From: Atopobiaceae bacterium
GTDB lineage: Bacteria; Actinomycetota; Coriobacteriia; Coriobacteriales; Atopobiaceae
Assembly: GCA_017510875.1 (NCBI GenBank)
Contig: JAFWLX010000169.1
Location: 1 to 30,892 of the forward strand
Length of the DNA stretch: 30,892 nucleotides
Direction of reading: 5' to 3'
How positions within the stretch are numbered: position 1 is the first letter of the stretch; the number at the start of each line of letters is the position of its first letter. The notes beneath the pieces were generated by a model. That model was not told the origin of the DNA and did no database searches. It saw nothing but the letters and a program-made list of their open reading frames with translations. Both the position numbers and the translations under genes were made by a program. This document shows, piece by piece, positions 14,896-21,817 of the stretch.

Positions 14896-16233
14896 CTACG
14901 CCCGGTAGCGCTCCACGACCTTGAGCACAATATCGTCCGCCTGGCGACACAGCTCGTCGGTGGGTGCCTCGGCCAGGATGCGCACCAGCTGCTCGGTGCC
15001 GCTCGCTCGCACGAAGCAGCGCCCGTTGCCCGCAAGGAACTTGTTTGCCTCCTTCTCGGCAGCCTTCACCTCGGGGTCGGCCATCGCGGCATCGCGATCG
15101 GTCACCGGCACGTTGATCAGCAGCTGCGGGTAGAGCTTGACCGGACGCACCAGCGTGGAGAGGCTCTCCTTCTCGGAGCGTACCGCCTCCATGATACGCA
15201 GGCTGGTCATGATGCCGTCACCGGTGTTTTCGATGTCGCCAAAGATGATGTGGCCGCTCTGCTCGCCGCCAAGACTGTAGCCGTTCTCGCGCATGCAGGC
15301 ATAGACGTACTTGTCGCCTACGCTGGTGGTCTCGTACTTGATGCCAATCTCCTCAAGCGCCTTGAAGAAGCCAAAGTTGCTCATAACGGTGGGCACCACG
15401 GTGGACTTGGCCAAACCGCCGTGCTTGTTGAGGTAGCGGCCGCATACGTACAGGATGAGGTCGCCGTCGACCACATGGCCCTTGTCGTCCACCGCAAGGC
15501 AGCGGTCGGCGTCACCGTCATAGGCAAAGCCCACGTCAAGGTTGTTGCGCAGGACGAAGGACTGCATCTGGTCGATGTGGGTGGAACCGCAGTTGACGTT
15601 GATGTTGAAGCCGTTGGGCGTGTTGTTGTAGACGTAGACGTCCGCACCCAGCGCGTCGAACACCGGCTTGGCAACGCTCGAGGCAGCGCCGTTTGCGCAG
15701 TCGAGGCCGACCTTCACCCCCTGCAGGCTGAATTTGGCACTGGCGATGAGGTGGGCGATGTAGCGATTGCGGCCCTGCATGAAGTCCACGGTGCAGCCAA
15801 TCGCGTCGCCCGTGGCCAGGGGCACATCAATCTCGCCGTCGATGTAGCGCTCGATCTCCTTGAGGACGTCCTCGTCCATCTTCTCGCCCTGGCCGTTGAC
15901 GAGCTTGATGCCGTTGTCGTAATAGGGGTTGTGGCTTGCCGTAATCATGATGCCGCAGTCAAAGGCGCCATCAGCCGTCACGTAGCTCACTCCTGGGGTG
16001 GGGATAACATGGAGCATGTAGGCGTCGGCGCCACTGGCAACCAAGCCGCTTACCAGCGCAGACTCAAACATGTAGCTCGAGCGGCGGGTGTCCTTGCCCA
16101 ACACGATACGCGCCTTGCGCTCCTGGCGAAGGCCGTAGTACCAACCCACGAATCGACCGATCTTGAAGGCGTGCTCAACGTTAAGGCCCTCGTTTGCCTG
16201 TCCACGAAAGCCGTCGGTTCCGAAATACTTCAT
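14896..16233 (-). CDS. glmM: Phosphoglucosamine mutase
   Basis: GlmM converts glucosamine-6-phosphate to glucosamine-1-phosphate, on the route to UDP-GlcNAc for peptidoglycan. The 445-residue product is full length with the four phosphohexomutase signatures: phosphoserine Ser100 in TASHNPYYDNGIK, the Mg-binding loop DGDADRC near residue 240, the sugar-binding GGEQSGH, and the phosphate-binding RASGTEQLVR. The N-terminus MKYFGTDGFRG is typical of GlmM rather than ManB/Pgm. AAGGAG lies six bases before the ATG at 16233. An extended -10 promoter is visible upstream, so it probably starts its own transcript. Confidence 0.96.
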   Translation of the reverse strand: MKYFGTDGFRGQANEGLNVEHAFKIGRFVGWYYGLRQERKARIVLGKDTRRSSYMFESALVSGLVASGADAYMLHVIPTPGVSYVTADGAFDCGIMITASHNPYYDNGIKLVNGQGEKMDEDVLKEIERYIDGEIDVPLATGDAIGCTVDFMQGRNRYIAHLIASAKFSLQGVKVGLDCANGAASSVAKPVFDALGADVYVYNNTPNGFNINVNCGSTHIDQMQSFVLRNNLDVGFAYDGDADRCLAVDDKGHVVDGDLILYVCGRYLNKHGGLAKSTVVPTVMSNFGFFKALEEIGIKYETTSVGDKYVYACMRENGYSLGGEQSGHIIFGDIENTGDGIMTSLRIMEAVRSEKESLSTLVRPVKLYPQLLINVPVTDRDAAMADPEVKAAEKEANKFLAGNGRCFVRASGTEQLVRILAEAPTDELCRQADDIVLKVVERYRA

Positions 16234-16278
16234 ATGATGCTCCTTGGTTTTATTTGCACGCTTACGTGTATCTGAACG

Positions 16279-16306
16279 ATTTTAGCAGGATGATCCGTTT
16301 TGCCAA
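16279..16306 (-). promoter_or_regulatory. Sigma-70 promoter of glmM (extended -10)
   Basis: On the minus strand TTGGCA (16306-16301), a 16-base spacer and TAAAAT (16284-16279) preceded by TGC form an extended -10 promoter, about 45 bases before the glmM start. Confidence 0.55.
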
Positions 16307-16397
16307 ATGCCCACACGCATACGCCAAGAATTGCCCTCATCAAGACAAACGAATGGCGCATCGTCACGTATCGCCATGAAAACGGTAGGGCACTTTG

Positions 16398-16500
16398 CTA
16401 TTCGTCGCAAGTTTGCGACGAATAGACCTCCTGTGCACGAGTACCGCTATGGCAGCTCCTCATGAGAGGCCTATCTGTCGCAAACTTGCGACGAATAAGC
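16398..16500. repeat. Paired-palindrome repeat unit, copy A
   Basis: The unit has two palindromes about 73 bases apart. The first (16398-16425) has perfect 13-base arms CTATTCGTCGCAA around GT. The second (16471-16499) has the core GTCGCAA-AC-TTGCGAC with less perfect ends and is preceded by CATGAGAGGC. The unit recurs in the same orientation at 17698-17799. Its right end touches the stop codon of the nuclease-like gene. The architecture resembles REP/BIME elements; no transposase is present. Confidence 0.8.
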
Positions 16501-17507
16501 TACACGACACTCTTTTTCTGTCGAGTATGCCTCTTGCGCTCATCCTGCCTGGGAGTAACCTTCTTGCCAAGAATGTCCAACAGACGTTGAACCTCATTGA
16601 TGCTGGGCCACACTTCCTCCCGAACGTGCTTGCGGGTCTTTCTCGCCACCCACCGAGCGATATAGTCCATTTGAACGGCGCTGCTCAGCTGGCCGTTAGT
16701 CACATAGAGAAGCTCATATCCCTCTGTGCAAAGGGCATAATGCCTTGAGCAGTCATCCTCAATCTGCTTTTCATGGTCCTTGCCAAGGTATTCAAGACCG
16801 AAAAAGCGCTCCGGCCAACACAAGTCAATCCTACATTCTTTACGCGCATAGAATTTCTTGGCATATTCATCCAATGGGACGCTGTAGTTCATCTGAGGAA
16901 GCGCAAGACCAAACCCGTAATACGACGGAGGCAACGACAGCGCAAGCTGCAAGTTAATCTCTTGAGGTGACGCCGCTCCCGCACAAGTCCAACGTAACGC
17001 TTCTCGTAACTGCCCGACTCCCCTAGCACCAGACGCGCCCTTGACGAAGCGATATAGGTCGTCCTCTTTGATTAGGGGCAATCTGTCCTCAAGAACATCT
17101 TGGCCATTCTTCCCCATGGTCGGAGATTTCGTTGCGAGGTAGCGTCCCAACATCATGCAGAGATTAATCATGTGAAGCTCGGATGCCTGCTGCATGAGGC
17201 AGAACGCAGGGGACGACACATACAGCCCCATTGTGTTAGGAGCACGAAGTAGCGCCCCCTCGGGCAGTCGCCCTGTCCACCTGTGGCACACGACCATATC
17301 GTTTTCTCGCGGAGCTCCCCCGTCTCCAACAAGAACCTCAATACCATCGCTAAACACATCGGCCAAGTAGGACGGTATCCAGACGCCTTCAAAATCCGCC
17401 CTGAACTGAGTAACGCAACTTGATGAGACGGGCTCCATCTCAATGCCCTTGTGCGCAAACAGCTCAAGCGCTTTGTCGGCCGATGCATTACATAAACAGA
17501 TGCTCAT
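16500..17507 (-). CDS. AbiEi-like N-terminus fused to DUF559/Vsr-like nuclease domain
   Basis: The function of this 335-residue protein is not established. The N-terminal two thirds resemble the AbiEi antitoxin-type region seen in actinobacterial proteins, with VVCHRWTGRLPEGAL followed by LYVSSPAFCLMQQASEL. The C-terminal part (about residues 225-305) fits the DUF559/Vsr PD-(D/E)XK fold: RIDLCWPERFFGLEYLGKDH, with Asp and Glu-x-x-x-Lys as the likely metal and catalytic residues, then GYELLYVTNGQL. The tail is very basic (RKTRKHVREE, RQDERKRHTRQKK), which suits nucleic-acid binding. The start at 17507 follows AAGGGGGC. Palindrome-pair repeats flank it on both sides, and codon use is less GC-rich than its neighbours. 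It may belong to a defence or toxin-antitoxin-like family; the catalytic call is by motif only. Confidence 0.6.
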   Translation of the reverse strand: MSICLCNASADKALELFAHKGIEMEPVSSSCVTQFRADFEGVWIPSYLADVFSDGIEVLVGDGGAPRENDMVVCHRWTGRLPEGALLRAPNTMGLYVSSPAFCLMQQASELHMINLCMMLGRYLATKSPTMGKNGQDVLEDRLPLIKEDDLYRFVKGASGARGVGQLREALRWTCAGAASPQEINLQLALSLPPSYYGFGLALPQMNYSVPLDEYAKKFYARKECRIDLCWPERFFGLEYLGKDHEKQIEDDCSRHYALCTEGYELLYVTNGQLSSAVQMDYIARWVARKTRKHVREEVWPSINEVQRLLDILGKKVTPRQDERKRHTRQKKSVV

Positions 17508-17697
17508 GATGCCCCCTTTCGCTCGGGAACACCTATCATCCATGAGTGAGCACAAAAGTGCCTGAGAATTCCAATCGCTTCATTTTTCATGCAGCGACCT
17601 TAAAAGTAGTTACGTGCGACATTCGTCGCACCGGGTCGTTTTCTTCTCGAAGCCATAGGCATGGATAGCTTGTTGTTCAAAAATCGAAGCCTCGTGC
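17508..17697. other. Upstream region of the nuclease-like gene, no gene seen
   Basis: The stretch holds the expected minus-strand promoter region of the nuclease-like gene, though no convincing box pair is seen, and a small hairpin GTGCGAC-ATTC-GTCGCAC at 17614-17631 that shares the GTCGCA core of the nearby palindromes. Short open frames here have no ribosome site or family resemblance. Confidence 0.4.
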
Positions 17698-17804
17698 CTA
17701 TTCGTCGCAAGTTTGTGACAAATAAGGCTCTCGCGAAGCGATGTCGCCATCGGCCCCATCATGAGAGGCTTATTCGTCGTAAACTTGCGACGAATAAGCC
17801 TCTC
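17698..17804. repeat. Paired-palindrome repeat unit, copy B
   Basis: The unit has the same layout and orientation as copy A. The first palindrome (17698-17725) is decayed on its right arm (TTTGTGACAAATAAG). The second (17763-17804) is the longest: GAGAGGCTTATTCGTCG is mirrored by CGACGAATAAGCCTCTC, about 20-bp arms with one mismatch near the centre. CATGAGAGGC precedes it as in copy A. As RNA it would fold into a strong hairpin on either strand. Confidence 0.8.
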
Positions 17805-17881
17805 GGTAAAAAAGCACGCCATTTTGTCTCGAGTGCCGGGAATCAAAGCGACCATGAGCAAGTACTGCACGGGCGAGCACG

Positions 17882-17915
17882 AAAAACGCCCCGCCGGACA
17901 AGCCAGCAGGGCGTT
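17882..17915 (-). terminator. Rho-independent terminator of rplM-rpsI
   Basis: On the minus strand AAACGCCC, an extended stem with a short loop, then GGGGCGTTTTT forms a stable hairpin ending in a U-tract, 21 bases after the rpsI stop. Confidence 0.85.
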
Positions 17916-17936
17916 TGAGAGCATATGGGACAAACG

Positions 17937-18332
17937 TTAGCGCTTGGAGAACTGCGGACGCTTGCGGGCCTTCTTCAGACCGTACTTCTTGCGCTCGACG
18001 GCGCGGGAGTCGCGGGTGAGGTAACCGGCCTTCTTGAGATCGGTACGGTAGTCGCCAGCCTCGAGGAGGGCACGGGCAATGCCCAGACGCAGAGCGCCAG
18101 CCTGACCGTTGATGCCGCCGCCCTTGCAGTTGGCGAGCACGTCAAAGCGGGCGTCGGTGTCGGTAGCGCGCAGCGGCGCGGTGGCGTTGTCAACAAGCTG
18201 CTGACGGCCAAAGTAATCGGCAGCGTCACGGCCGTTGACGACGACCTTGCCGGTGCCGGGGACGAGACGGACGCGAGCAACGGCCTCCTTGCGACGGCCG
18301 GTACCCATGTAGACTGCGGTGTTGTCAGCCAT
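17937..18332 (-). CDS. rpsI: 30S ribosomal protein S9
   Basis: S9 binds 16S rRNA in the small-subunit head, and its C-terminal tail reaches the P-site tRNA. The 131-residue product has the family signature GTGRRKEAVARVRL at the N-terminus, GGGINGQAGALRLGIARAL in the middle, and ends in the basic tail KKARKRPQFSKR, whose last residues contact tRNA. The start at 18332 is three bases after the rplM stop; its GGAGG lies within the end of rplM, so the pair is translationally coupled. A strong terminator follows. Confidence 0.98.
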   Translation of the reverse strand: MADNTAVYMGTGRRKEAVARVRLVPGTGKVVVNGRDAADYFGRQQLVDNATAPLRATDTDARFDVLANCKGGGINGQAGALRLGIARALLEAGDYRTDLKKAGYLTRDSRAVERKKYGLKKARKRPQFSKR

Positions 18333-18335
18333 CGG

Positions 18336-18776
18336 TTACGCCTCCATTTCAATCTTGACGGGGTTCTGGGCCGCATGCGGATGCTCGGGGCCAGCGTAGA
18401 CCTTGAGCTTCATGCCCTGCTTGCGACCAAGGGTGTTGTGGGGAAGCATGCCCTTGACGGCGTGCTCGACAACCCACTCGGGCTTTTTGGCCATGGCATC
18501 CTTGAAGGACTCGGTCTTGAGTCCGCCCAGGTAGCCAGAGTGACGCCAGTAGAACTTGGCGTCGGCCTTGTTGCCGGTAAGCACAACCTTGTCGGCGTTG
18601 ACGATGACCACAAAGTCGCCGGTGTCGGTGTGCGGGGTGTACTGGGGCTTGTTCTTGCCGCGCAGAATCATGGCTGCCTTGGTGGCAAGGCGACCAAGCG
18701 TGACGCCATCAGCGTCGATGAGCACCCACTTGCGCTCGACCTCGCCGGGCTTGGCGTAATGAGTCGACTTCTTCAC
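18336..18776 (-). CDS. rplM: 50S ribosomal protein L13
   Basis: L13 is an early-assembling large-subunit protein. The 146-residue product shows WVLIDADGVTLGRLATKAAMILRGK, the site HTDTGDFVVIVNADKV, KFYWRHSGYLGG, and the family signature KGMLPHNTLGRKQ followed by LKVYAGPEHPHAAQNP. The start is a GTG at 18776 with GGAGGAG five bases upstream; the frame stays open upstream, but that part is leader RNA. It is the first gene of the rplM-rpsI operon. Confidence 0.98.
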   Translation of the reverse strand: MKKSTHYAKPGEVERKWVLIDADGVTLGRLATKAAMILRGKNKPQYTPHTDTGDFVVIVNADKVVLTGNKADAKFYWRHSGYLGGLKTESFKDAMAKKPEWVVEHAVKGMLPHNTLGRKQGMKLKVYAGPEHPHAAQNPVKIEMEA

Positions 18777-18804
18777 TTGACTCCTCCATACGTGCGTACG
18801 ATGT

Positions 18805-18830
18805 ACGCCAACCCCTGGACTGGTTGGCGT
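18805..18830 (-). promoter_or_regulatory. Leader hairpin of rplM (L13 leader candidate)
   Basis: The perfect 9-bp stem ACGCCAACC/GGTTGGCGT with an eight-base loop lies about 30 bases before the rplM start in the mRNA leader. L13 leaders that bind L13 and repress the operon are known in other bacteria; this one is placed likewise, but its sequence has not been matched to them. Confidence 0.45.
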
Positions 18831-18911
18831 GTGCTTGTTCTTGTCAGAGAGTACGGGGCTCTGCAAAAGAAGCCTTAAAAGTGTACAGCATCTTTGGGCT
18901 TGGAGCACGCA

Positions 18912-19816
18912 CTACTTTTGCGCATCACAGGCAGAGCAAAACTTGCTCAGCTGGTCGAGCTTTTCTGTGGCTGCCTGTCGACCTTGAAGGTACAGGGTCA
19001 GCAGCTTCTCGCCATCTGATCCAGTGCTGCCCACATCAACGGGCCGAGGCGGCTCGAGCACAATGACCCTCCCCTGCTCCTCAAGTTCGAACAGCTGGCG
19101 CCTGCTTTCGTTGTAGCGATCGGCTCTAGTGGTAAGCGCCTCGATATAGTACGGATAGCCATCGTAGCGACGCGAGCGCAGGTACATCTGCTCGGTCTTG
19201 TTTGTCTTGACATATCCGCGTTCGCGCGTGAGCACAACCACAGCCGTATCCGCAGGGGTATGGCCAGCCACACGAGGAGCCCCAGGAAGCCCTAAGGCCA
19301 CAGCATAGGGAATGGAGTCGGAGGTTCCCCCATCAAGATATAGGTGGCCATTGACCTCAACGCGATTTGAGACCATGGGAAGCGACGCCGACGCCCGCAC
19401 CTTTATCACGTCATCGGGAAGGCTCGTGCAAGGGAGATACGCCGCAGTACCAAACAGAGTATCGGTTGCCACTGCATACATACGCAGGGGGTTAGCGTTG
19501 AAGGTCTCGTTGTCGCAGGGGTCTATATGGTTCTGGATTTCCTCGTACATGAAGTCGGCCCCCGCAATGTTGCCGGTGTTGCCCATGACCACAACGACAT
19601 GAAGCGCTTGTCATCGCGAAAGGCCAGGACAACGCGCATGCTACGGCCAATCTGTCTGCTCTTGTACGAAACTGCGTTAATGGCCCCGGCTGACACGCCC
19701 CAAACGCTATCAAAACCGTAGATACCCTGCTCCTGCATGACATCAAGCACGCCGGCAGTAAAGATGCCCCTAAAGCCGCCGCCCTCAAGAACAAGTGCCG
19801 CGCTGCCGTCCACCAT
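18912..19816 (-). pseudogene. Patatin-like phospholipase, single frameshift
   Basis: Two overlapping frames together encode one patatin-family lipid acyl hydrolase of about 300 residues. The first (from 19816) has the oxyanion motif LEGGGFRGIFTAGVL and the nucleophile GVSAG; the second has LPMVSNRVEVNGHLYLDGG with the catalytic Asp in DGGTSDSIP. The frames join near 19585-19605, around RFMS and MGNTGN, and a single-base change there restores one reading frame. All catalytic residues survive, so this is either a very recent mutation or a sequencing error. The family resembles RssA/YjjU-type cytoplasmic patatins. The start at 19816 follows AAGGGA; an earlier ATG at 19855 is possible. It lies upstream of rplM on the same strand, and its 3' part probably contains the rplM promoter. 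Confidence 0.82.
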
Positions 19817-19967
19817 GTGTCCCTTCGTCGTTTCCGTTACGGTTGCCCGTATCATACCAGTAGGGAACCATGTGCCCGTTCGGGCCTTCTTGGCATTTTG
19901 CGAGTCGCGTGCATAGCTCCTCTTCTCCTACCAGAGCGACCATCGCTGACCGCAAATGTGCTGGTAG

Positions 19968-20019
19968 CACCTTTTGCCGTCTTGACTCTGGCAATCGGTT
20001 CTTGCCTAGGCAAAAGGTG
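19968..20019. promoter_or_regulatory. Inverted repeat upstream of the rubredoxin-like gene
   Basis: CACCTTTTGCC (19968-19978) is mirrored by GGCAAAAGGTG (20009-20019), and the second arm overlaps a perfect 12-bp palindrome TTGCCTAGGCAA (20002-20013). It lies 58 bases before the gene start in a divergent promoter region, so a regulator site is plausible; the binding protein is unknown. Confidence 0.35.
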
Positions 20020-20076
20020 GTAAGCTGCAACAAACCGTCGCAAAGGGCGACGACACAAAAGAGAGAGGATCACGCC

Positions 20077-20217
20077 ATGGCAGAGGAGACCACCTATACG
20101 TTCCGTTGCACCGTCTGTGGCTGGGAAGTCACCGTTGACACCCCCGAGCTTCCCGAAGACTTCGTCTGCGAAGTGTGCGGCGTTGGCCCCGAGATGTTTG
20201 AGCTCGTAGAAGAGTAA
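20077..20217 (+). CDS. Rubredoxin-like small iron protein (46 aa)
   Basis: The 46-residue product has two Cys pairs, CTVCGW at residues 11-16 and CEVCGVGPEMF at 31-41, the knuckles that hold the single iron of rubredoxin. It is slightly shorter than classical rubredoxin (about 52 residues) and lacks part of the aromatic core (no GDP...W motif), so it is a rubredoxin-like domain protein such as those that feed electrons to oxygen- or peroxide-reducing enzymes in anaerobes. The start at 20077 follows AGAGAGGA. It is monocistronic, closed by a perfect hairpin. Confidence 0.85.
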   Translation: MAEETTYTFRCTVCGWEVTVDTPELPEDFVCEVCGVGPEMFELVEE

Positions 20218-20229
20218 CGCAACAGACCT

Positions 20230-20291
20230 AGAGCCCTCCCTGCGCCATGGTGCGGATTAGGCAACCTGTCCCATGGCGCAGGGAGGGCTCT
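20230..20291 (+). terminator. Perfect 21-bp hairpin after the rubredoxin-like gene
   Basis: The arms at 20230-20250 and 20271-20291 are identical complements over 21 bases (AGAGCCCTCCCTGCGCCATGG and its mirror), with a 20-base loop, starting 12 bases after the stop codon. No U-tract follows, so it may be a processing or Rho-blocking structure as well as a terminator. Confidence 0.65.
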
Positions 20292-20305
20292 GTTGCCTCC
20301 TCGCG

Positions 20306-20368
20306 AGGCTGCCAGCTACAGCTGGGCTGGGCTGGACGTTTTTGCACCCCGTCTGTAGCTGGTAGCCT
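20306..20368. repeat. Second long inverted repeat upstream of ssrA
   Basis: AGGCTGCCAGCTACAG (20306-20321) is mirrored by CTGTAGCTGGTAGCCT (20353-20368) with one mismatch and a 31-base loop. It follows the 21-bp hairpin by 14 bases. A TAGAAT box at 20450-20455, about 60 bases before tmRNA, could be the ssrA -10. The role of this structure is unknown. Confidence 0.5.
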
Positions 20369-20518
20369 TGCAAACGGTGGTTGTGATTTGAGAGACATCC
20401 AACTTGTAGGGTTTGTTTTGTCACGAGTACTAATGTGCCCCGCGTTGGGTAGAATCTCTCATGTGTTCTTTGACAGGTGCATGGTGGACAGCTTTCACGC
20501 CTCATCCACGCACCCTTT

Positions 20519-20881
20519 GGGGGTGACTGGTTTCGACAGGGTGGTTCTGAGGTGGGCAGCAGGCCGTGGTCTCCTCGCCACGTTAAACAGGGGTACCGTC
20601 AAATTGAATTGACAACAAGAAGTCTTTTGAGCCTATGGCTCTCGCCGCTTAATTAACAGCTGGCGCGTCTAACCGTAAATTTCTCTCGTTTCCGGGGTGA
20701 CGTCATTTTAGGGAGATGCTCTTGCGGACGTAGCTGGTATGCCGCAGGAAAAGACCGAACCCGCTAGAACACCGAGTGTGAGTCGTCGCACGTGACGTGT
20801 TTGAACCTCAATCGACGACTGAGCCTGGAGACACCTGCCAGGGTGCTGCTTTGGACCGGAGTTCGATTCTCCGCACCTCCA
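20519..20881 (+). ncRNA. ssrA: Transfer-messenger RNA (tmRNA)
   Basis: tmRNA rescues stalled ribosomes together with SmpB and adds a degradation tag. The 5' end GGGGGTGACTGGTTTCGAC and the 3' end GGAGTTCGATTCTCC-GCACCTCC are diagnostic; GGGGGTG pairs with CACCTCC as the seven-bp acceptor stem with one G-U pair. The tag frame at 20611-20652 reads DNKKSFEPMALAA then TAA, followed at once by TTAA. The tag ends in ALAA as expected for ClpXP recognition. The genome reads CCT after the discriminator A, so the CCA tail must be completed after transcription. The gene is about 363 bases long and is one piece, not permuted. Confidence 0.96.
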
Positions 20882-20945
20882 CCTGCGTACGAAGAGTCGA
20901 ACTATCCTTCTTCGGAAGGACCAAGTTCGCTCTAACCTATAGATT

Positions 20946-20979
20946 GGGAGCCGACTAGCTCGGCTCCCTTTCTTTTTTA
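20946..20979 (+). terminator. Rho-independent terminator of ssrA
   Basis: The arms GGGAGCCGA and TCGGCTCCC (20946-20954, 20960-20968) with a five-base loop are followed by TTTCTTTTTT. This is the cleanest terminator in the window, 65 bases after the mature tmRNA end. Confidence 0.93.
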
Positions 20980-21095
20980 TACGCATGCCTCCTACGGGCC
21001 GAATGGCTCTTTGCAGACACTAGAGTCCTTGCATTGACATTCCTCTCGGCAATACCGGCTGGAGGCTTGTAGATGCTCCCTTGTCTCAAAAGACT

Positions 21096-21398
21096 CTATT
21101 CGAATGCCGAGCTGAACTCCCTTGCGTCGTACTTGCATCCCCTGGCCTTGCATCCAACCAGTACTTCGCCTGAGCGTGGCTTTACGGTTAGGTAGTTCAG
21201 CTCATCCCTCAGCGAGCCCGTGTAGTAGCTCAGCGTTCTTGGGTCGGTGTTTCCACAGGAGGGGCATGCGGTAGCGGGGCCGTATTCTTTGGAGGCCCCA
21301 CAATACATGCAGAGGTAGTATCCCTCCCTGTCTCGCATCCTGCACTCGCGGCTGTCGATTATTCGGTGGCAGTTCAGGCAGTAGTGGATGTCACGCAT
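21096..21398 (-). CDS. Small zinc-ribbon protein of unknown function
   Basis: The 100-residue product has repeated Cys pairs suited to one or two zinc ribbons: CLNC at 7-10, CMYC at about 30-33, CPSC at about 44-47, and GCKARGC near residues 84-90. No catalytic motif is visible and I do not recognise the family. The start at 21398 (MRDIHYC) is chosen because everything before it overlaps the neighbouring hydrolase remnant in the opposite direction; its ribosome site is weak (AGGAAA, 13 bases upstream). Its original promoter may have been lost in the deletion that truncated the neighbour. Confidence 0.6.
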   Translation of the reverse strand: MRDIHYCLNCHRIIDSRECRMRDREGYYLCMYCGASKEYGPATACPSCGNTDPRTLSYYTGSLRDELNYLTVKPRSGEVLVGCKARGCKYDAREFSSAFE

Positions 21399-21413
21399 AC
21401 CAGCAGCTTTGTT

Positions 21414-21755
21414 TCCTGTGCCTGTCTGTCGGGATCGGTCTGGTACGAGGGTTGGATCGAGCACCTGCGCGAGCTCAATCTGAGCCTTGACGGCCGCTAC
21501 GCCTACCTCTCGCTGGGAACCAAGGAGCGCAGGGCGGCCCGCCCCATTCTCAAGACCGTGCAGGACCGCATGGAGGCGTGCGCTGACATACTACGCGAGG
21601 CGGGAGCCGCCGTCGACTATCGCACGAGTCCGGGCAACCATTTGCAACACATACCCGAGCGCCTGGACGCAGGCCTTACTGCGCTTGACTCCCATCTTGC
21701 GCGACTGGATGCGATACCGACCTCACACGTTGTCGAAGGGGGTCACCAGTCATAG
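21414..21755 (+). pseudogene. 5'-truncated alpha/beta hydrolase remnant
   Basis: The frame encodes about 110 residues matching only the C-terminal part of a predicted esterase of the enterochelin-esterase-like type: SGSVWYEGW, then YAYLSLGTKERRA, a helix, and SPGNHLQHIPER, where the His of GNH corresponds to the catalytic His of the family (usually GGHF). The N-terminal half, with the nucleophile GHS, is missing and there is no ribosome site. The break lies next to the start of the divergent zinc-ribbon gene. Confidence 0.72.
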
Positions 21756-21817
21756 TGTCGGGTGCATCAAGTAGGATGTCTACAGTCTCATTTGTATGAC
21801 CTTGGCAAGGAGGACCT

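Noticed and set aside
14678..14950. N-terminal extension of the HAD phosphatase
   Set aside because: It overlaps the end of glmM and is low-complexity; a good ribosome site supports the start at 14677.
16398..17804. Palindromes as a CRISPR array
   Set aside because: There are only two pairs, on either side of a gene, with no regular short spacers and no cas genes.
16398..17804. Palindromes as integron attC sites
   Set aside because: The attC core consensus GTTRRRY is not met at the arm ends, and no integrase gene is seen.
17610..17933. Short frames on both strands encoding repeated RRK-x-x-TN peptides
   Set aside because: The peptide repeats are simply the translated palindromes; there is no ribosome site or family support.
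20247..20986. Open frames across the ssrA region
   Set aside because: They overlap the hairpins and the tmRNA, whose ends and tag are diagnostic.
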